From an uncultured Lachnospiraceae bacterium (GTDB lineage: Bacteria; Bacillota; Clostridia; Lachnospirales; Lachnospiraceae): 64,000 nt of DNA. The position numbers were made by a program, and so were the translations under genes. The notes under the pieces were generated by a model. That model saw only the letters and a list, made by a program, of their open reading frames with translations. It was not told where the DNA came from and made no database searches. The stretch covers positions 62,001 to 126,000 of the forward strand of contig CANSUS010000002.1 in assembly GCA_947650155.1 (NCBI GenBank), read 5' to 3'. Below are positions 53,977-61,572 of this stretch, piece by piece. How positions within the stretch are numbered: position 1 is the stretch's first letter; each line of letters starts with the position of its first letter.

Positions 53977-54429
53977 ATGAACAGAATGAAAATGGAATTC
54001 AGGGCACTATCTGCCAATGAGAGTCTGGCAAGAATGACGGTAGCAGCTTTTATGACGCCGCTAAATCCGACGCTTGAAGAGATTTCTGATGTAAAAACGG
54101 CAGTTTCAGAGGCAGTTACAAATGCGATTATTCATGGATACGGTGAAGACAGAGAATCGGATGAAATGGTGGAAATGAGCTGTTATATCGAAAAAGACGT
54201 TCTCCATGTGACGATCAGCGATGAGGGAGTGGGAATTGAAAATGTGGATAAGGCAATGGAACCTTTATACACTACAAAACCGGAATTAGAGCGTTCCGGT
54301 ATGGGGTTTTCTTTTATGGAAGCGTTTATGGATGAATTATCCGTGGAATCCGAGCCCGGAAAAGGAACTAAGGTACATATGATCAAAAAGATCGGTCTTG
54401 CGTCCTGGATGGAAAAAGAAGAGGATTAA
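53977..54429 (+). CDS. spoIIAB: Anti-sigma F factor / serine kinase SpoIIAB
   Basis: 150 aa GHKL-type kinase and anti-sigma factor. Bergerat-fold motifs: [11 protein letters not shown] (N-box), DEGVGI (G1) and [12 protein letters not shown] (G2). The first residues [20 protein letters not shown] align with B. subtilis SpoIIAB, which supports the ATG at 53977 over 53965, whose SD would touch the start codon. It holds sigma-F inactive and phosphorylates SpoIIAA. Confidence 0.95.
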   Translation: MNRMKMEFRALSANESLARMTVAAFMTPLNPTLEEISDVKTAVSEAVTNAIIHGYGEDRESDEMVEMSCYIEKDVLHVTISDEGVGIENVDKAMEPLYTTKPELERSGMGFSFMEAFMDELSVESEPGKGTKVHMIKKIGLASWMEKEED

Positions 54430-54446
54430 TAAGCTTTAGGAAAGGC

Positions 54447-55178
54447 ATGGGCATTAGTATGGAAGAAAATGCAGTACTGATTTCCAAAGTAAGACAGGGG
54501 GATTTGAAGGCAAGGGAAGAACTGATTGAGAACAATCTCGGTCTTGTACATCATATTGTGAAACGGTTTATCGGACGCGGCGTGGAAAATGAAGATCTGT
54601 TCCAAATCGGTACAATTGGGCTGATGAAAGCGATTGATAAATTTGATTTAAGCTATGATGTGAAATTTTCGACTTATGCAGTGCCTCTTGTAGTAGGGGA
54701 AATCAAACGCTTTTTACGGGATGATGGCATGGTGAAGGTCAGCAGGAGCCTGAAAGAAAACGCATGGAAGGCGAAACGGGCGGCTGAACAGTTTATCAAG
54801 GAGAACGGAAGAGAAGCAACGATAGAAGAGATCAGTACAATAACAGATATTCCTGTAGAAGATATTGTGACTGCACTGGAAGCAAGTGAAGAAGTAGAAT
54901 CCATTTATAAATCTGTATATCAAAGCGACGGAAGTGAAATCTATTTGGTAGACCAGATTGCGCAAAATTCAAATAAGCAGGAAGAAATGCTGAACCATAT
55001 GCTTTTGGAACAACTGTTGGATACGTTAAAGGATGAGGAAAAAGAACTGATAAAGATGCGTTATTTCCAGGAAAAGACCCAGACAGAAGTGGCAAAAAAA
55101 CTGGGAATTTCACAGGTGCAGGTATCCCGGATGGAAAAGAAAATTTTAGTGCGGATGCGGATGGAGGTGTTAAAGTAG
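54447..55178 (+). CDS. sigF: RNA polymerase sigma-F factor
   Basis: 243 aa sigma-70 family factor for early forespore transcription. Region 2 (NLGLVHHIVKRFIGRGVENE..LFQIGTIGLMKAIDKFD), region 3 (VSRSLKENAWKAKRAAEQFI) and region 4 (KTQTEVAKKLGISQVQVSRM) are complete. Start after tttaggaaaggc. Third gene of spoIIA; ends ahead of a HAD gene. Its presence shows that the organism is a spore former or has recently been one. Confidence 0.96.
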   Translation: MGISMEENAVLISKVRQGDLKAREELIENNLGLVHHIVKRFIGRGVENEDLFQIGTIGLMKAIDKFDLSYDVKFSTYAVPLVVGEIKRFLRDDGMVKVSRSLKENAWKAKRAAEQFIKENGREATIEEISTITDIPVEDIVTALEASEEVESIYKSVYQSDGSEIYLVDQIAQNSNKQEEMLNHMLLEQLLDTLKDEEKELIKMRYFQEKTQTEVAKKLGISQVQVSRMEKKILVRMRMEVLK

Positions 55179-55292
55179 TAGTTTTAGCCTGACCGGATGG
55201 GTCAGGATTTGCTATAGCAAACGCATAGGATTTGTGCTATAATCTTTTATGTTATTTTATATGCCTGTTTCAGCAGGCAGATAGGAGTCAGC

Positions 55293-55958
55293 ATGAAAAA
55301 ATATGAAGCGGTGCTTTTTGATCTGGATGGAACATTATTGGATACTTTGGAAGATTTAAAAGATAGTGTGAATTTTATTATGGAAAAATATCAGTTTCCG
55401 GCACATACTCTGGATGAAGTGAAAAAAGCGATAGGCAACGGGATTCACAAGTTGATCGAACGGACTGTGCCGGAGGGGACGGATGGGAAAACGATTGAGT
55501 CGGCATTTTGCGACTTTATGGCTTATTATCAGGAAAACTGTATGGAAAAGACAAAGCCCTATCCGGGTATGGAGGAACTTCTTCTTCAGCTGAAGGCGGA
55601 TGGCTGCAAGCTGGCTGTAGTGACCAATAAAGGAAATGCGGCAGTACAGAAAATGATTCCTCATTATTTTCCGGGACTTTTTGAGACTGCGGTGGGAGCG
55701 ACAAATGAACAGCCAAAGAAACCGGCGCCGGACATGGTTTATGATGCGCTGAAAAGAATCCGGGTAAAAAAAGAAAATGCACTTTTTATAGGAGATTCCC
55801 AAGTAGACGTTGAAACAGCGAAAAATGCAGGGATGGATAGTATCCTTGTGACATGGGGCTTCAGGGACAGAGAAACACTTATAAAAGCGGGCGCTGTAAA
55901 TCTGGCAGACAATACGAAAGAGTTGTATGTAAAAATGCAGGATATGCAGGCGGAGTGA
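55293..55958 (+). CDS. HAD family hydrolase (phosphoglycolate phosphatase/PpaX-like)
   Basis: 221 aa. HAD motifs: FDLDGTLLDT (nucleophile Asp), VVTNKGN, KPAPD with the Lys, and FIGDSQVDVETA; the cap is the small helical type. The closest named activities are phosphoglycolate or pyrophosphate phosphatase, but HAD substrates cannot be told from sequence. The promoter is probably the TATAAT at about 55242 within a palindromic stretch. Not obviously part of the sporulation unit; followed by a strong terminator. Confidence 0.9.
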   Translation: MKKYEAVLFDLDGTLLDTLEDLKDSVNFIMEKYQFPAHTLDEVKKAIGNGIHKLIERTVPEGTDGKTIESAFCDFMAYYQENCMEKTKPYPGMEELLLQLKADGCKLAVVTNKGNAAVQKMIPHYFPGLFETAVGATNEQPKKPAPDMVYDALKRIRVKKENALFIGDSQVDVETAKNAGMDSILVTWGFRDRETLIKAGAVNLADNTKELYVKMQDMQAE

Positions 55959-56050
55959 CAGGAATGGACCAATATTGACACAATAGACACAATATGAACA
56001 CAATATTAATAAAATATTAATAAAATTATTAAGTAATGGAAAAAAGAAAA

Positions 56051-56107
56051 AATAAGAAGCTAAAAAGGTTGATAAATACGGCGCTTTTTAGCTTCTTATT
56101 TTTTTAA
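56051..56107 (+). terminator. Strong intrinsic terminator
   Basis: AATAAGAAGCTAAAAAG (56051-56067) and CTTTTTAGCTTCTTATT (56084-56100) form a perfect 17-bp stem followed by seven Ts. It terminates the HAD gene. Confidence 0.9.
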
Positions 56108-56235
56108 GATTTATGAATTGTATGGATAAGAATACAATTTTGCACAAAAATGTTCACAAATTGGACACAAATTCACGATATCCTTAAAGAGCTTTCAGAG
56201 AAGAACCAGGAGCAGAATCCAAGTTACAGGTTTAG

Positions 56236-56270
56236 AGCCGGAGACGCAGGTGAAGCTTGCAGGCTTTTTT
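56236..56270 (+). terminator. Second hairpin-T-tract upstream of the lipoprotein gene
   Basis: AGCC (56236-56239) pairs with GGCT (56262-56265), enclosing GCAGG/CTTGC, then six Ts. As it lies 48 bp before the lipoprotein start with no gene ahead of it, it may be a leader terminator; weak stem. The rest of the 55959-56318 gap is AT-rich without other features. Confidence 0.45.
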
Positions 56271-56318
56271 GAAAAAGTAGAAATTGCACAGCAGGATGTG
56301 CACGAGGAGGAAAAAAAG

Positions 56319-56672
56319 ATGAAGAAAAAAGTTTGTATGTTAGGATTAGCATTGTCACTTTCCATGTTTGGATTAGTAGCATGCGGAGAGAATTCAGAGG
56401 AAAATAACCAGCCTACAGTAGAGGCAAGTGTAGAAAACAATGAAAATGAATCTACACCGGTTCAGGGAGAGGAAACTCCGGTTGATGCAGAGAACGCAGA
56501 CGCAGAAAATGTAGAAGATACAGAAAGTTCCGTTGCAGAAACAGCTGAGACATCTACTGAGGAAGTAGAAACGTCTACTGAGGAAGTAGAAACGTCTACT
56601 GAGGAAGCAGAAACGTCTACAGAAGAAGCAGAAACATCTACTGAAGAAGCTTCAACAACAGCAGCTGAATAA
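56319..56672 (+). CDS. Small secreted lipoprotein with acidic repeats
   Basis: 117 aa. Lipoprotein signal: MKKKVCMLGLALSLSMFGLVACG, with the lipobox LVAC; the Cys is residue 22. The mature part is Asn/Glu/Thr-rich and disordered, with five TSTEE(V/A)E repeats at the end; it ends STTAAE. The ATG at 56319 follows gaggagg. No folded domain is present, so it is either a truncated or a linker-only lipoprotein. It precedes the spoVA genes but has its own terminator, so it need not be sporulation-related. Confidence 0.8.
   Translation: MKKKVCMLGLALSLSMFGLVACGENSEENNQPTVEASVENNENESTPVQGEETPVDAENADAENVEDTESSVAETAETSTEEVETSTEEVETSTEEAETSTEEAETSTEEASTTAAE
56550..56639 (+). repeat. Five 18-bp tandem repeats in the lipoprotein gene
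   Basis: Five units of 18 bp starting at 56550, 56568, 56586, 56604 and 56622 (form ACGTCTACTGAGGAAGTA plus variants) encode TSTEE(V/A)E. Like the addA and Firmicu-CTERM arrays, the period is a multiple of three. Confidence 0.88.
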
Positions 56673-56685
56673 ATCATAAATAAAA

Positions 56686-56721
56686 AAAACGGTATGGCCA
56701 TGCGGCTGTACCGTTTTTTTT
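56686..56721 (+). terminator. Intrinsic terminator of the lipoprotein gene
   Basis: AAAACGGTA (56686-56694) pairs with TACCGTTTT (56709-56717), followed by more Ts, 14 bp after the lipoprotein stop. It isolates the spoVA genes. Confidence 0.85.
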
Positions 56722-56745
56722 ATATTCGGAAACGTAAACTGTATT

Positions 56746-56775
56746 TGTATAATTTTAAATTATTTACAAATACTA
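56746..56775 (+). promoter_or_regulatory. Candidate sigma-G promoter of the spoVA genes
   Basis: TGTATA (56746-56751), 17 bp, AATACTA (56769-56775) fits the forespore sigma-G pattern (TGnATA / CATnnTA) apart from the first base of the -10. spoVA operons are known to be sigma-G dependent, which supports the match. The ~100-nt leader carries two perfect hairpins (GTTGAAAG/CTTTCAAC and GTCCGCT/AGCGGAC). Confidence 0.6.
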
Positions 56776-56880
56776 ACAGCACTGTAAATGAGAGTAAAAA
56801 ACATGGAAGTGAAAAGGTTGAAAGAAAAACGCTTTCAACTATTGATTTTGAGTCCGCTGAAGCGGACATGGGGTATAAAA

Positions 56881-57366
56881 ATGTGGAAAGTGATATTTTT
56901 GGCAGCTGTAAGCTGTAGTGCAGGTTTCCTTGCGGCCGGAGGCGTATTTACCGTTTTGATTACGGTTGGGTTAGTTCCCCGGTTTGCAGGAAAAACACAT
57001 ACAGGCAGAAAGGTAATGCTGTATGAAGATTTTGTCATAGCAGGTACGATTACGGGATGTATCTTAAGCGTATTTGGAAGGTACTGCCAGTTTGGGAGTT
57101 TTATTTTGAAAAATGGGATTATGAGTGAAACGGCGTGGACGATTGCCGGCAACATCATTTTGCTTATTGCAGGTGTCTTTTCAGGAATTTTTATCGGATG
57201 CTTTGCCCTTGCCATTGCAGAAATGCTCAATACAATTCCTATTTTTGCAAGACGAATCGGTTTTAGGCATGGACTTGGAATCGCAATTCTTTTTATGGCG
57301 CTTGGAAAGCTTACCGGTTCACTGCTTTATTTTATAGAGGGCGTATACCGCTATGGCGGCCGTTAA
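56881..57366 (+). CDS. spoVAB: Stage V sporulation protein AB
   Basis: 161 aa membrane protein with four or five hydrophobic segments. SpoVAB landmarks: GGVFTVLITVGLVPRF, the LYEDFVIAG segment, GIFIGCFALAIAEMLNTIPI and LGIAILFMALGKLTGSLLYF, which match the family's end GK.AGSL. The ATG at 56881 is chosen over one at 56788 because hydrophobic SpoVAB-like sequence starts there and ggggtataaaa precedes it. Part of the channel that moves dipicolinic acid into and out of spores. It comes before spoVAA here. Confidence 0.85.
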   Translation: MWKVIFLAAVSCSAGFLAAGGVFTVLITVGLVPRFAGKTHTGRKVMLYEDFVIAGTITGCILSVFGRYCQFGSFILKNGIMSETAWTIAGNIILLIAGVFSGIFIGCFALAIAEMLNTIPIFARRIGFRHGLGIAILFMALGKLTGSLLYFIEGVYRYGGR

Positions 57367-57411
57367 GGTTTAGGAGCCGCAAAGAAGACAGGGAAAGGGA
57401 AATAAACGCGT

Positions 57412-58032
57412 ATGGCACAGACAGAAGTTTATATTAAAATGGAACAGAATACAGAAGTCATGGAGCCGGATGTGTTCTTAAAGGATATTGCAGATATTGT
57501 GTGTAATGATTCTAATACCGCAGCCAAGGTAAAAGCAATTAAGGTGCATAAATTTAAGGAAAATGAAGCACAGAAGGTGGTGATCAGCCTGACCAGAATT
57601 ATCACGCTCATTCAGGAGGCCTGTCCTGATGTATCAGTACAGAACATCGGGGAAAAAGATGCTTTGGTAGAGATTGTAAATGTAAACAGACATAAAGGTT
57701 TTTTACAGACATTAAAGATTATTTTTGTGGCGGCAGTCAGTTTTTTTGGGACGGCATTTACGATTATGGCGTACCATAATGATATCGGCATTGCGGATAT
57801 TTTTGAAAAGTTCTATATTATGGTAATGGGAAATCCGGGAAATTCGGCAGTTTTGGAAATTTTTTATTCAATAGGGCTTTCTCTTGGCATTATTATATTC
57901 TTTAATCATATCGGTCCGAGAAGACTGACAAAAGATCCAACGCCGATCGAAGTAGAGATGCGTATTTATGAAGAGGATGTAAATAAAGCTCTGATAGAAA
58001 CAGCAAGCAGGGAAGGAAAAGAAGAAACATAA
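57412..58032 (+). CDS. spoVAA: Stage V sporulation protein AA
   Basis: 206 aa. N-terminal cytoplasmic domain (VFLKDIADIVCNDSN..., about 20-100), two membrane helices (about 103-125 and 150-170) and the characteristic IIFFNHIGPRRLTKDPTPIE VEM segment of SpoVAA split across residues 163-183. SD agggaaagggaaataaacgcgtATG. Located between AB and AC, reversing the usual AA-AB order. SpoVAA is thought to assist the DPA channel in the inner spore membrane. Confidence 0.88.
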   Translation: MAQTEVYIKMEQNTEVMEPDVFLKDIADIVCNDSNTAAKVKAIKVHKFKENEAQKVVISLTRIITLIQEACPDVSVQNIGEKDALVEIVNVNRHKGFLQTLKIIFVAAVSFFGTAFTIMAYHNDIGIADIFEKFYIMVMGNPGNSAVLEIFYSIGLSLGIIIFFNHIGPRRLTKDPTPIEVEMRIYEEDVNKALIETASREGKEET

Positions 58033-58141
58033 GCTGTCTGCTTAAAAGAAGTCCGGTTTAAAATTTCAGTATAGATGTAAGATAATTGGTATAAAAATAC
58101 AGTAAATACAGAAGTAAATAAAAAAGGAGAAATGTTGCGAA

Positions 58142-58597
58142 ATGGATGAAAATAAGAAACAGGAATATCAGGAATATGTAAAACAGGTGACGCCCACCCC
58201 CAATCTCTTTTTTCAGATGGGTAAAGCATTTCTGGTGGGAGGCATTATATGTGTTTTGGGACAGTGTATTCTTAATTACGCAAAAAGCCTTGGACTGGAT
58301 CAGGAAACATCCGGTGGATGGTGTTCGCTGATACTGGTACTTTCCAGCGTCATACTGACGGGATTTAATATTTATCCCAGCATTGTAAAGTGGGGTGGCG
58401 CCGGCGCTCTTGTACCGATTACCGGTTTTGCAAATTCCGTTGCAGCGCCGGCAATCGAGTTTAAAAAGGAAGGACAGGTTTTTGGCGTTGGATGCAAGAT
58501 TTTCACGATAGCGGGTCCTGTCATATTATTTGGCATCTTTACAAGCTGGGTATTGGGATTTGGTTATTGGGCGCTTAAAATGTTTGGCATACTATAG
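58142..58597 (+). CDS. spoVAC: Stage V sporulation protein AC
   Basis: 151 aa with four hydrophobic segments; the mechanosensitive pore subunit for Ca-DPA. Family motifs: FFQMGKAFLVGGIICVLGQC, GFNIYPSIVKWGGAGALVPI and GFANSVAAPAIEFKKEGQVF are textbook SpoVAC. SD aaaaaaggagaaatgttgcgaaATG. The stop codon coincides with the first base of a triple palindromic repeat; spoVAD and spoVAE do not follow and are not elsewhere in the window. Confidence 0.95.
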   Translation: MDENKKQEYQEYVKQVTPTPNLFFQMGKAFLVGGIICVLGQCILNYAKSLGLDQETSGGWCSLILVLSSVILTGFNIYPSIVKWGGAGALVPITGFANSVAAPAIEFKKEGQVFGVGCKIFTIAGPVILFGIFTSWVLGFGYWALKMFGIL

Positions 58598-58637
58598 TAT
58601 GCATACTAATAGTATGAATACTATTGTATGAATACTA
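58595..58637. repeat. Three tandem palindromic 14-bp repeats after spoVAC
   Basis: TAGTATGCATACTA (58595-58608), TAGTATGAATACTA (58610-58623) and TTGTATGAATACTA (58624-58637). The first is a perfect palindrome, the others near-palindromes. They lie between convergent spoVAC and the XRE-aminotransferase gene; no U-tract, so a protein-binding or repeat element is as likely as a terminator. Confidence 0.8.
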
Positions 58638-58651
58638 TAAGAAAAAGGGGA

Positions 58652-60205
58652 TTACTGCTTATAATAGCTGAGGAAATCCCCTAAATTTTCCATCGCGTCT
58701 TTTAACACTTCAATACGGGGCAGGTATACGACACGGAAGTGGTCAGGTTCACTCCAGTTAAATCCGCCTCCGTGAATAATCAGTATTTTTTTATCCCGAA
58801 GCAGATCCAGTGCAAACTTTTCATCGTCCAGAATATTGAACTTTTTCGTATCCAGCTTAGGAAAGATATAAAAAGCAGCTTTGGGCTTTACGGCGCTGAC
58901 TCCCGGAATATCGTTCAGAGCTTTATAGATATAGTCTCTCTGCTCATAAACCCTTCCGCCGGGAATGATATAGTTGTTTACGCTCTGATAACCGCCAAGA
59001 GCTGTCTGCACAATGGACTGTGCCGGTACGTTGGAGCAAAGCCGCATATTGGATAACATATTCAGACCTTCTATATAATCTCCGGCCATTCTTTTATTGC
59101 CGCTCAGTATCATCCAGCCGATACGGAATCCTGCGATCATATGAGATTTGGACAATCCACTGAAAGTAACGCAGAACAGATCAGGTGCAAGGGAAGCAAT
59201 GGCAATATGTTCTTCCTCATCCATGACAAGACGGTCGTAAATTTCATCCGAAAAGATGATAAGCTGATGAGCTCTTGCGACTTCTACGATTTCCTGAAGG
59301 ATTTCCTTTGAGTATACGGCGCCTGTCGGATTATTCGGATTAATGATTACGATTGCTTTTGTACGATCGCTGATTTTCTTTTTTATGTCTTCCAGATCGG
59401 GAAACCATTCCGCCTGCTCGTCGCAAATATAGTGAACTGCTTTTCCGCCTGCCAGGGTGACGCACGCGGTCCATAAGGGATAATCCGGTGCAGGGACAAG
59501 AACTTCATCTCCGTCGTTTAACAGGGCAGACATACTTAAATTAATTAACTCGCTTACGCCGTTTCCGGTGTAAATATCTTCAATGGAAAGATTGGGGATG
59601 TTTTTGATCTGTGCATACTGCATGATAGCCTTCCTTGCGGAAAATAACCCTTTTGCAACAGAATATCCTTCACATTCTGTCAACTGTCTCTGCATGTCAT
59701 AGATGACTTCATCCGGTGTACGAAAACCGAAGGGGGCGGGATTTCCAATATTTAATTTCAGCACATTGGTTCCGTTTTCTTCCATTCTTGTCGCCTCATC
59801 TACAACCGGACCTCTGACGTCATATAAAACATGATCCAGTTTTGTCGATTTTTTAAATTCTTTCATCATTACGTTTCCTCCTATATCTGAATGCCTCAAA
59901 TATACAGTTTGGTCCAAAGATTTTGAGGGTTCGGATTCTTTTTGTTGTTCTGATCTGTCTGAATTCCGGTTTTTGGTTTTACTACAGGGACGCCCGTATA
60001 ACCAGTCAGGTTCCACTTTTAAAGCTTCTGCAAGAAACAGGGCGATATTTTTCCGGGGAATGGTTTTCCCGCTTATATACTGGCTTATCTGGCTTTTTCC
60101 CAGCTTGATGCCGGATTCTTCAGCCGCCCGGATAAGATCGACCTGCTTGAGGCCCCGGGATTCCATAGAAGAGGCCAGCCGTCCGGCAAATGTATTATGA
60201 TCCAT
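58652..60205 (-). CDS. XRE DNA-binding domain fused to an AlaA-type aminotransferase
   Basis: 517 aa. Residues 1-72 are an XRE helix-turn-helix (TFAGRLASSMESRGLKQVDL ... KSQISQYISGKTIPR), then a hydrophilic linker (73-112). Residues 113-517 form a class I PLP aminotransferase close to alanine transaminase AlaA: YDVRGPVVDEATRMEENGTN, GNPAPFGF, PDYPLWTA, NPNNPTGAVYS, and SGLSKSHMIAGFRIGW with the PLP Lys. Inside the linker, AGGAGG lies 7 nt upstream of the M113-M114 codons (59869), so a free aminotransferase can also be made. Upstream AAGTTCAAT sites suggest autoregulation. Confidence 0.92.
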   Translation of the reverse strand: MDHNTFAGRLASSMESRGLKQVDLIRAAEESGIKLGKSQISQYISGKTIPRKNIALFLAEALKVEPDWLYGRPCSKTKNRNSDRSEQQKESEPSKSLDQTVYLRHSDIGGNVMMKEFKKSTKLDHVLYDVRGPVVDEATRMEENGTNVLKLNIGNPAPFGFRTPDEVIYDMQRQLTECEGYSVAKGLFSARKAIMQYAQIKNIPNLSIEDIYTGNGVSELINLSMSALLNDGDEVLVPAPDYPLWTACVTLAGGKAVHYICDEQAEWFPDLEDIKKKISDRTKAIVIINPNNPTGAVYSKEILQEIVEVARAHQLIIFSDEIYDRLVMDEEEHIAIASLAPDLFCVTFSGLSKSHMIAGFRIGWMILSGNKRMAGDYIEGLNMLSNMRLCSNVPAQSIVQTALGGYQSVNNYIIPGGRVYEQRDYIYKALNDIPGVSAVKPKAAFYIFPKLDTKKFNILDDEKFALDLLRDKKILIIHGGGFNWSEPDHFRVVYLPRIEVLKDAMENLGDFLSYYKQ

Positions 60206-60300
60206 GTGTATGCAGCCTTTCTTAATATAATGAACATATGCTTTTGTTTCCCGGTAGTCTGTATGTCTATAGGATAGTCCGGAAGTATATGTTTTGTAAT

Positions 60301-60390
60301 AAGTTCAATTTTGAGATTTATCATAGCATATATTGAAAAAAAGTTCAATATAAAATAATGCAGTTTCAAAAAGTTCAATATAAGTTCAAT
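60301..60390 (-). promoter_or_regulatory. Promoter of the XRE-aminotransferase gene with four AAGTTCAAT sites
   Basis: On the minus strand TTGAAC (60348-60343), 17 bp, TATGAT (60325-60320). AAGTTCAAT occurs four times: 60301-60309, 60341-60349, 60371-60379 and 60382-60390. The second is part of a palindrome TATTGAA-n6-TTCAATA (60331-60350) covering the -35. They look like operators, for the fused XRE domain or for the divergent LysR. Confidence 0.75.
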
Positions 60391-60490
60391 TTATAGAGAA
60401 GCTTATGAAAGGGGATTTCGGGATTTTCCCGAAGTGATAGAACCGCCGTCGATTTTATGCTATACTTGCATAAAGGAGATATTGCTGAAA

Positions 60491-61402
60491 ATGACATTAA
60501 ATCAATTAAAATATGTAATAGCTATTTCAAAAGAAAATTCTTTAAATGAGGCTGCAAAAAAATTATATCTGTCACAGCCGAGTTTAACAGCTGCATTACA
60601 CTCGCTTGAAAAAGAACTTGGGTTTGATATTTTCCTGCGTTCTAAAAGCGGAGTCATGTTAACGGTAAAAGGTTCGGAATTTTTGGGTTATGCGAGATCT
60701 GTTGTGGAACAGTATGAACTGCTGGATGCAAAGTACATTTCTAAAACAAATGTAAAAAGAAGTTTTCATGTGTCGATGCAGCATTATACTTTTGCAGTAA
60801 GCGCATTTGTAGAGCTGGTAAATCAGTACGGCCTGGATGAGTATGAATTTGAAATACACGAAACAAAAACCCATGAAGTAATCGATCATGTAAAAAATCA
60901 GAAGAGCGAAATAGGGGTTTTATATAGGAATGATTATAATGAGACGGTTCTGCAAAAGATTTTTAAGGAAAACGGCCTTACATTTACACCTTTGTTTGAA
61001 TGCGGCATTTATGTATATATGAGCAGAAAAAATCCGCTGGCGCAAAAAAAGGAGGTCACAATGGAAGAGCTGGAGGAATATCCATGCCTTGCATTTGCGC
61101 AGGGAAACTATAATTCTTTTTACTTTGCGGAAGAGGTATTGAGTACCTATGAATATAAGAGACTGATTCGTGCAAGTGACAGGGCGACGCTGCTGAATTT
61201 GATGATCGGAATTAATGGATATACATTATGCTCCGGTATTATATGTGAAGAATTGAACGGTTCGGACTATTGCGCGGTCAAATTGAAGACGGATGAAACA
61301 ATGACGATAGGATATCTTTCAAGAAATGGGGCAGTGATCAGTGAGATCGGGCAGAGGTATATTGGAATTTTAGCGGAATACAAAGAGAAAATTCTGAAAT
61401 AG
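60491..61402 (+). CDS. LysR family transcriptional regulator
   Basis: 303 aa. Winged HTH at residues 1-60 (MTLNQLKYVIAISKENSLNE, then AAKKLYLSQPSLTAALHSLE) and a two-lobed effector domain with an EIGVLYRNDYNETVLQ-type ligand segment. The ATG at 60491 follows aaggagatattgctgaaa. A palindrome ATGC-n7-GCAT sits ~30 bp upstream. The subgroup is related to regulators of sulfur or amino-acid metabolism in clostridia, but this is not decisive. The downstream LanC-like and cysteine synthase genes are obvious candidate targets. Confidence 0.9.
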   Translation: MTLNQLKYVIAISKENSLNEAAKKLYLSQPSLTAALHSLEKELGFDIFLRSKSGVMLTVKGSEFLGYARSVVEQYELLDAKYISKTNVKRSFHVSMQHYTFAVSAFVELVNQYGLDEYEFEIHETKTHEVIDHVKNQKSEIGVLYRNDYNETVLQKIFKENGLTFTPLFECGIYVYMSRKNPLAQKKEVTMEELEEYPCLAFAQGNYNSFYFAEEVLSTYEYKRLIRASDRATLLNLMIGINGYTLCSGIICEELNGSDYCAVKLKTDETMTIGYLSRNGAVISEIGQRYIGILAEYKEKILK

Positions 61403-61412
61403 GAAAGTTTTG

Positions 61413-61487
61413 CCGTCTGAAGACGGAGGAAAAGCTGTCAGGGACAGCAGTCCGGTTATAGTTTTTGTCTATAACCGGACATAAAAA
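61413..61487 (+). terminator. Three hairpins after lysR, the last a terminator
   Basis: CCGTC-TGAA-GACGG (61414-61427), GCTGTC-AGG-GACAGC (61434-61448) and GTCCGGTTATAG/CTATAACCGGAC (61450-61480) stand in a row; the last has a perfect 12-bp stem and an A/T-rich tail. They probably end lysR transcription; a promoter for the next gene must lie in the 90 AT-rich bases that follow. Confidence 0.65.
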
Positions 61488-61572
61488 ATCAGGATTATAC
61501 AGTTCAAAATAATTGTGATAATATTTTAGTTATACAAATCATACTAAACCCATAGGAAAAGAGGAAAATAAG

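Noticed and set aside
55188..55206. Terminator after sigF
   Set aside because: CCTGACC/GGTCAGG forms a good stem, but it is followed by ATTTGCTATAGC rather than a T-tract, so the evidence is too weak.
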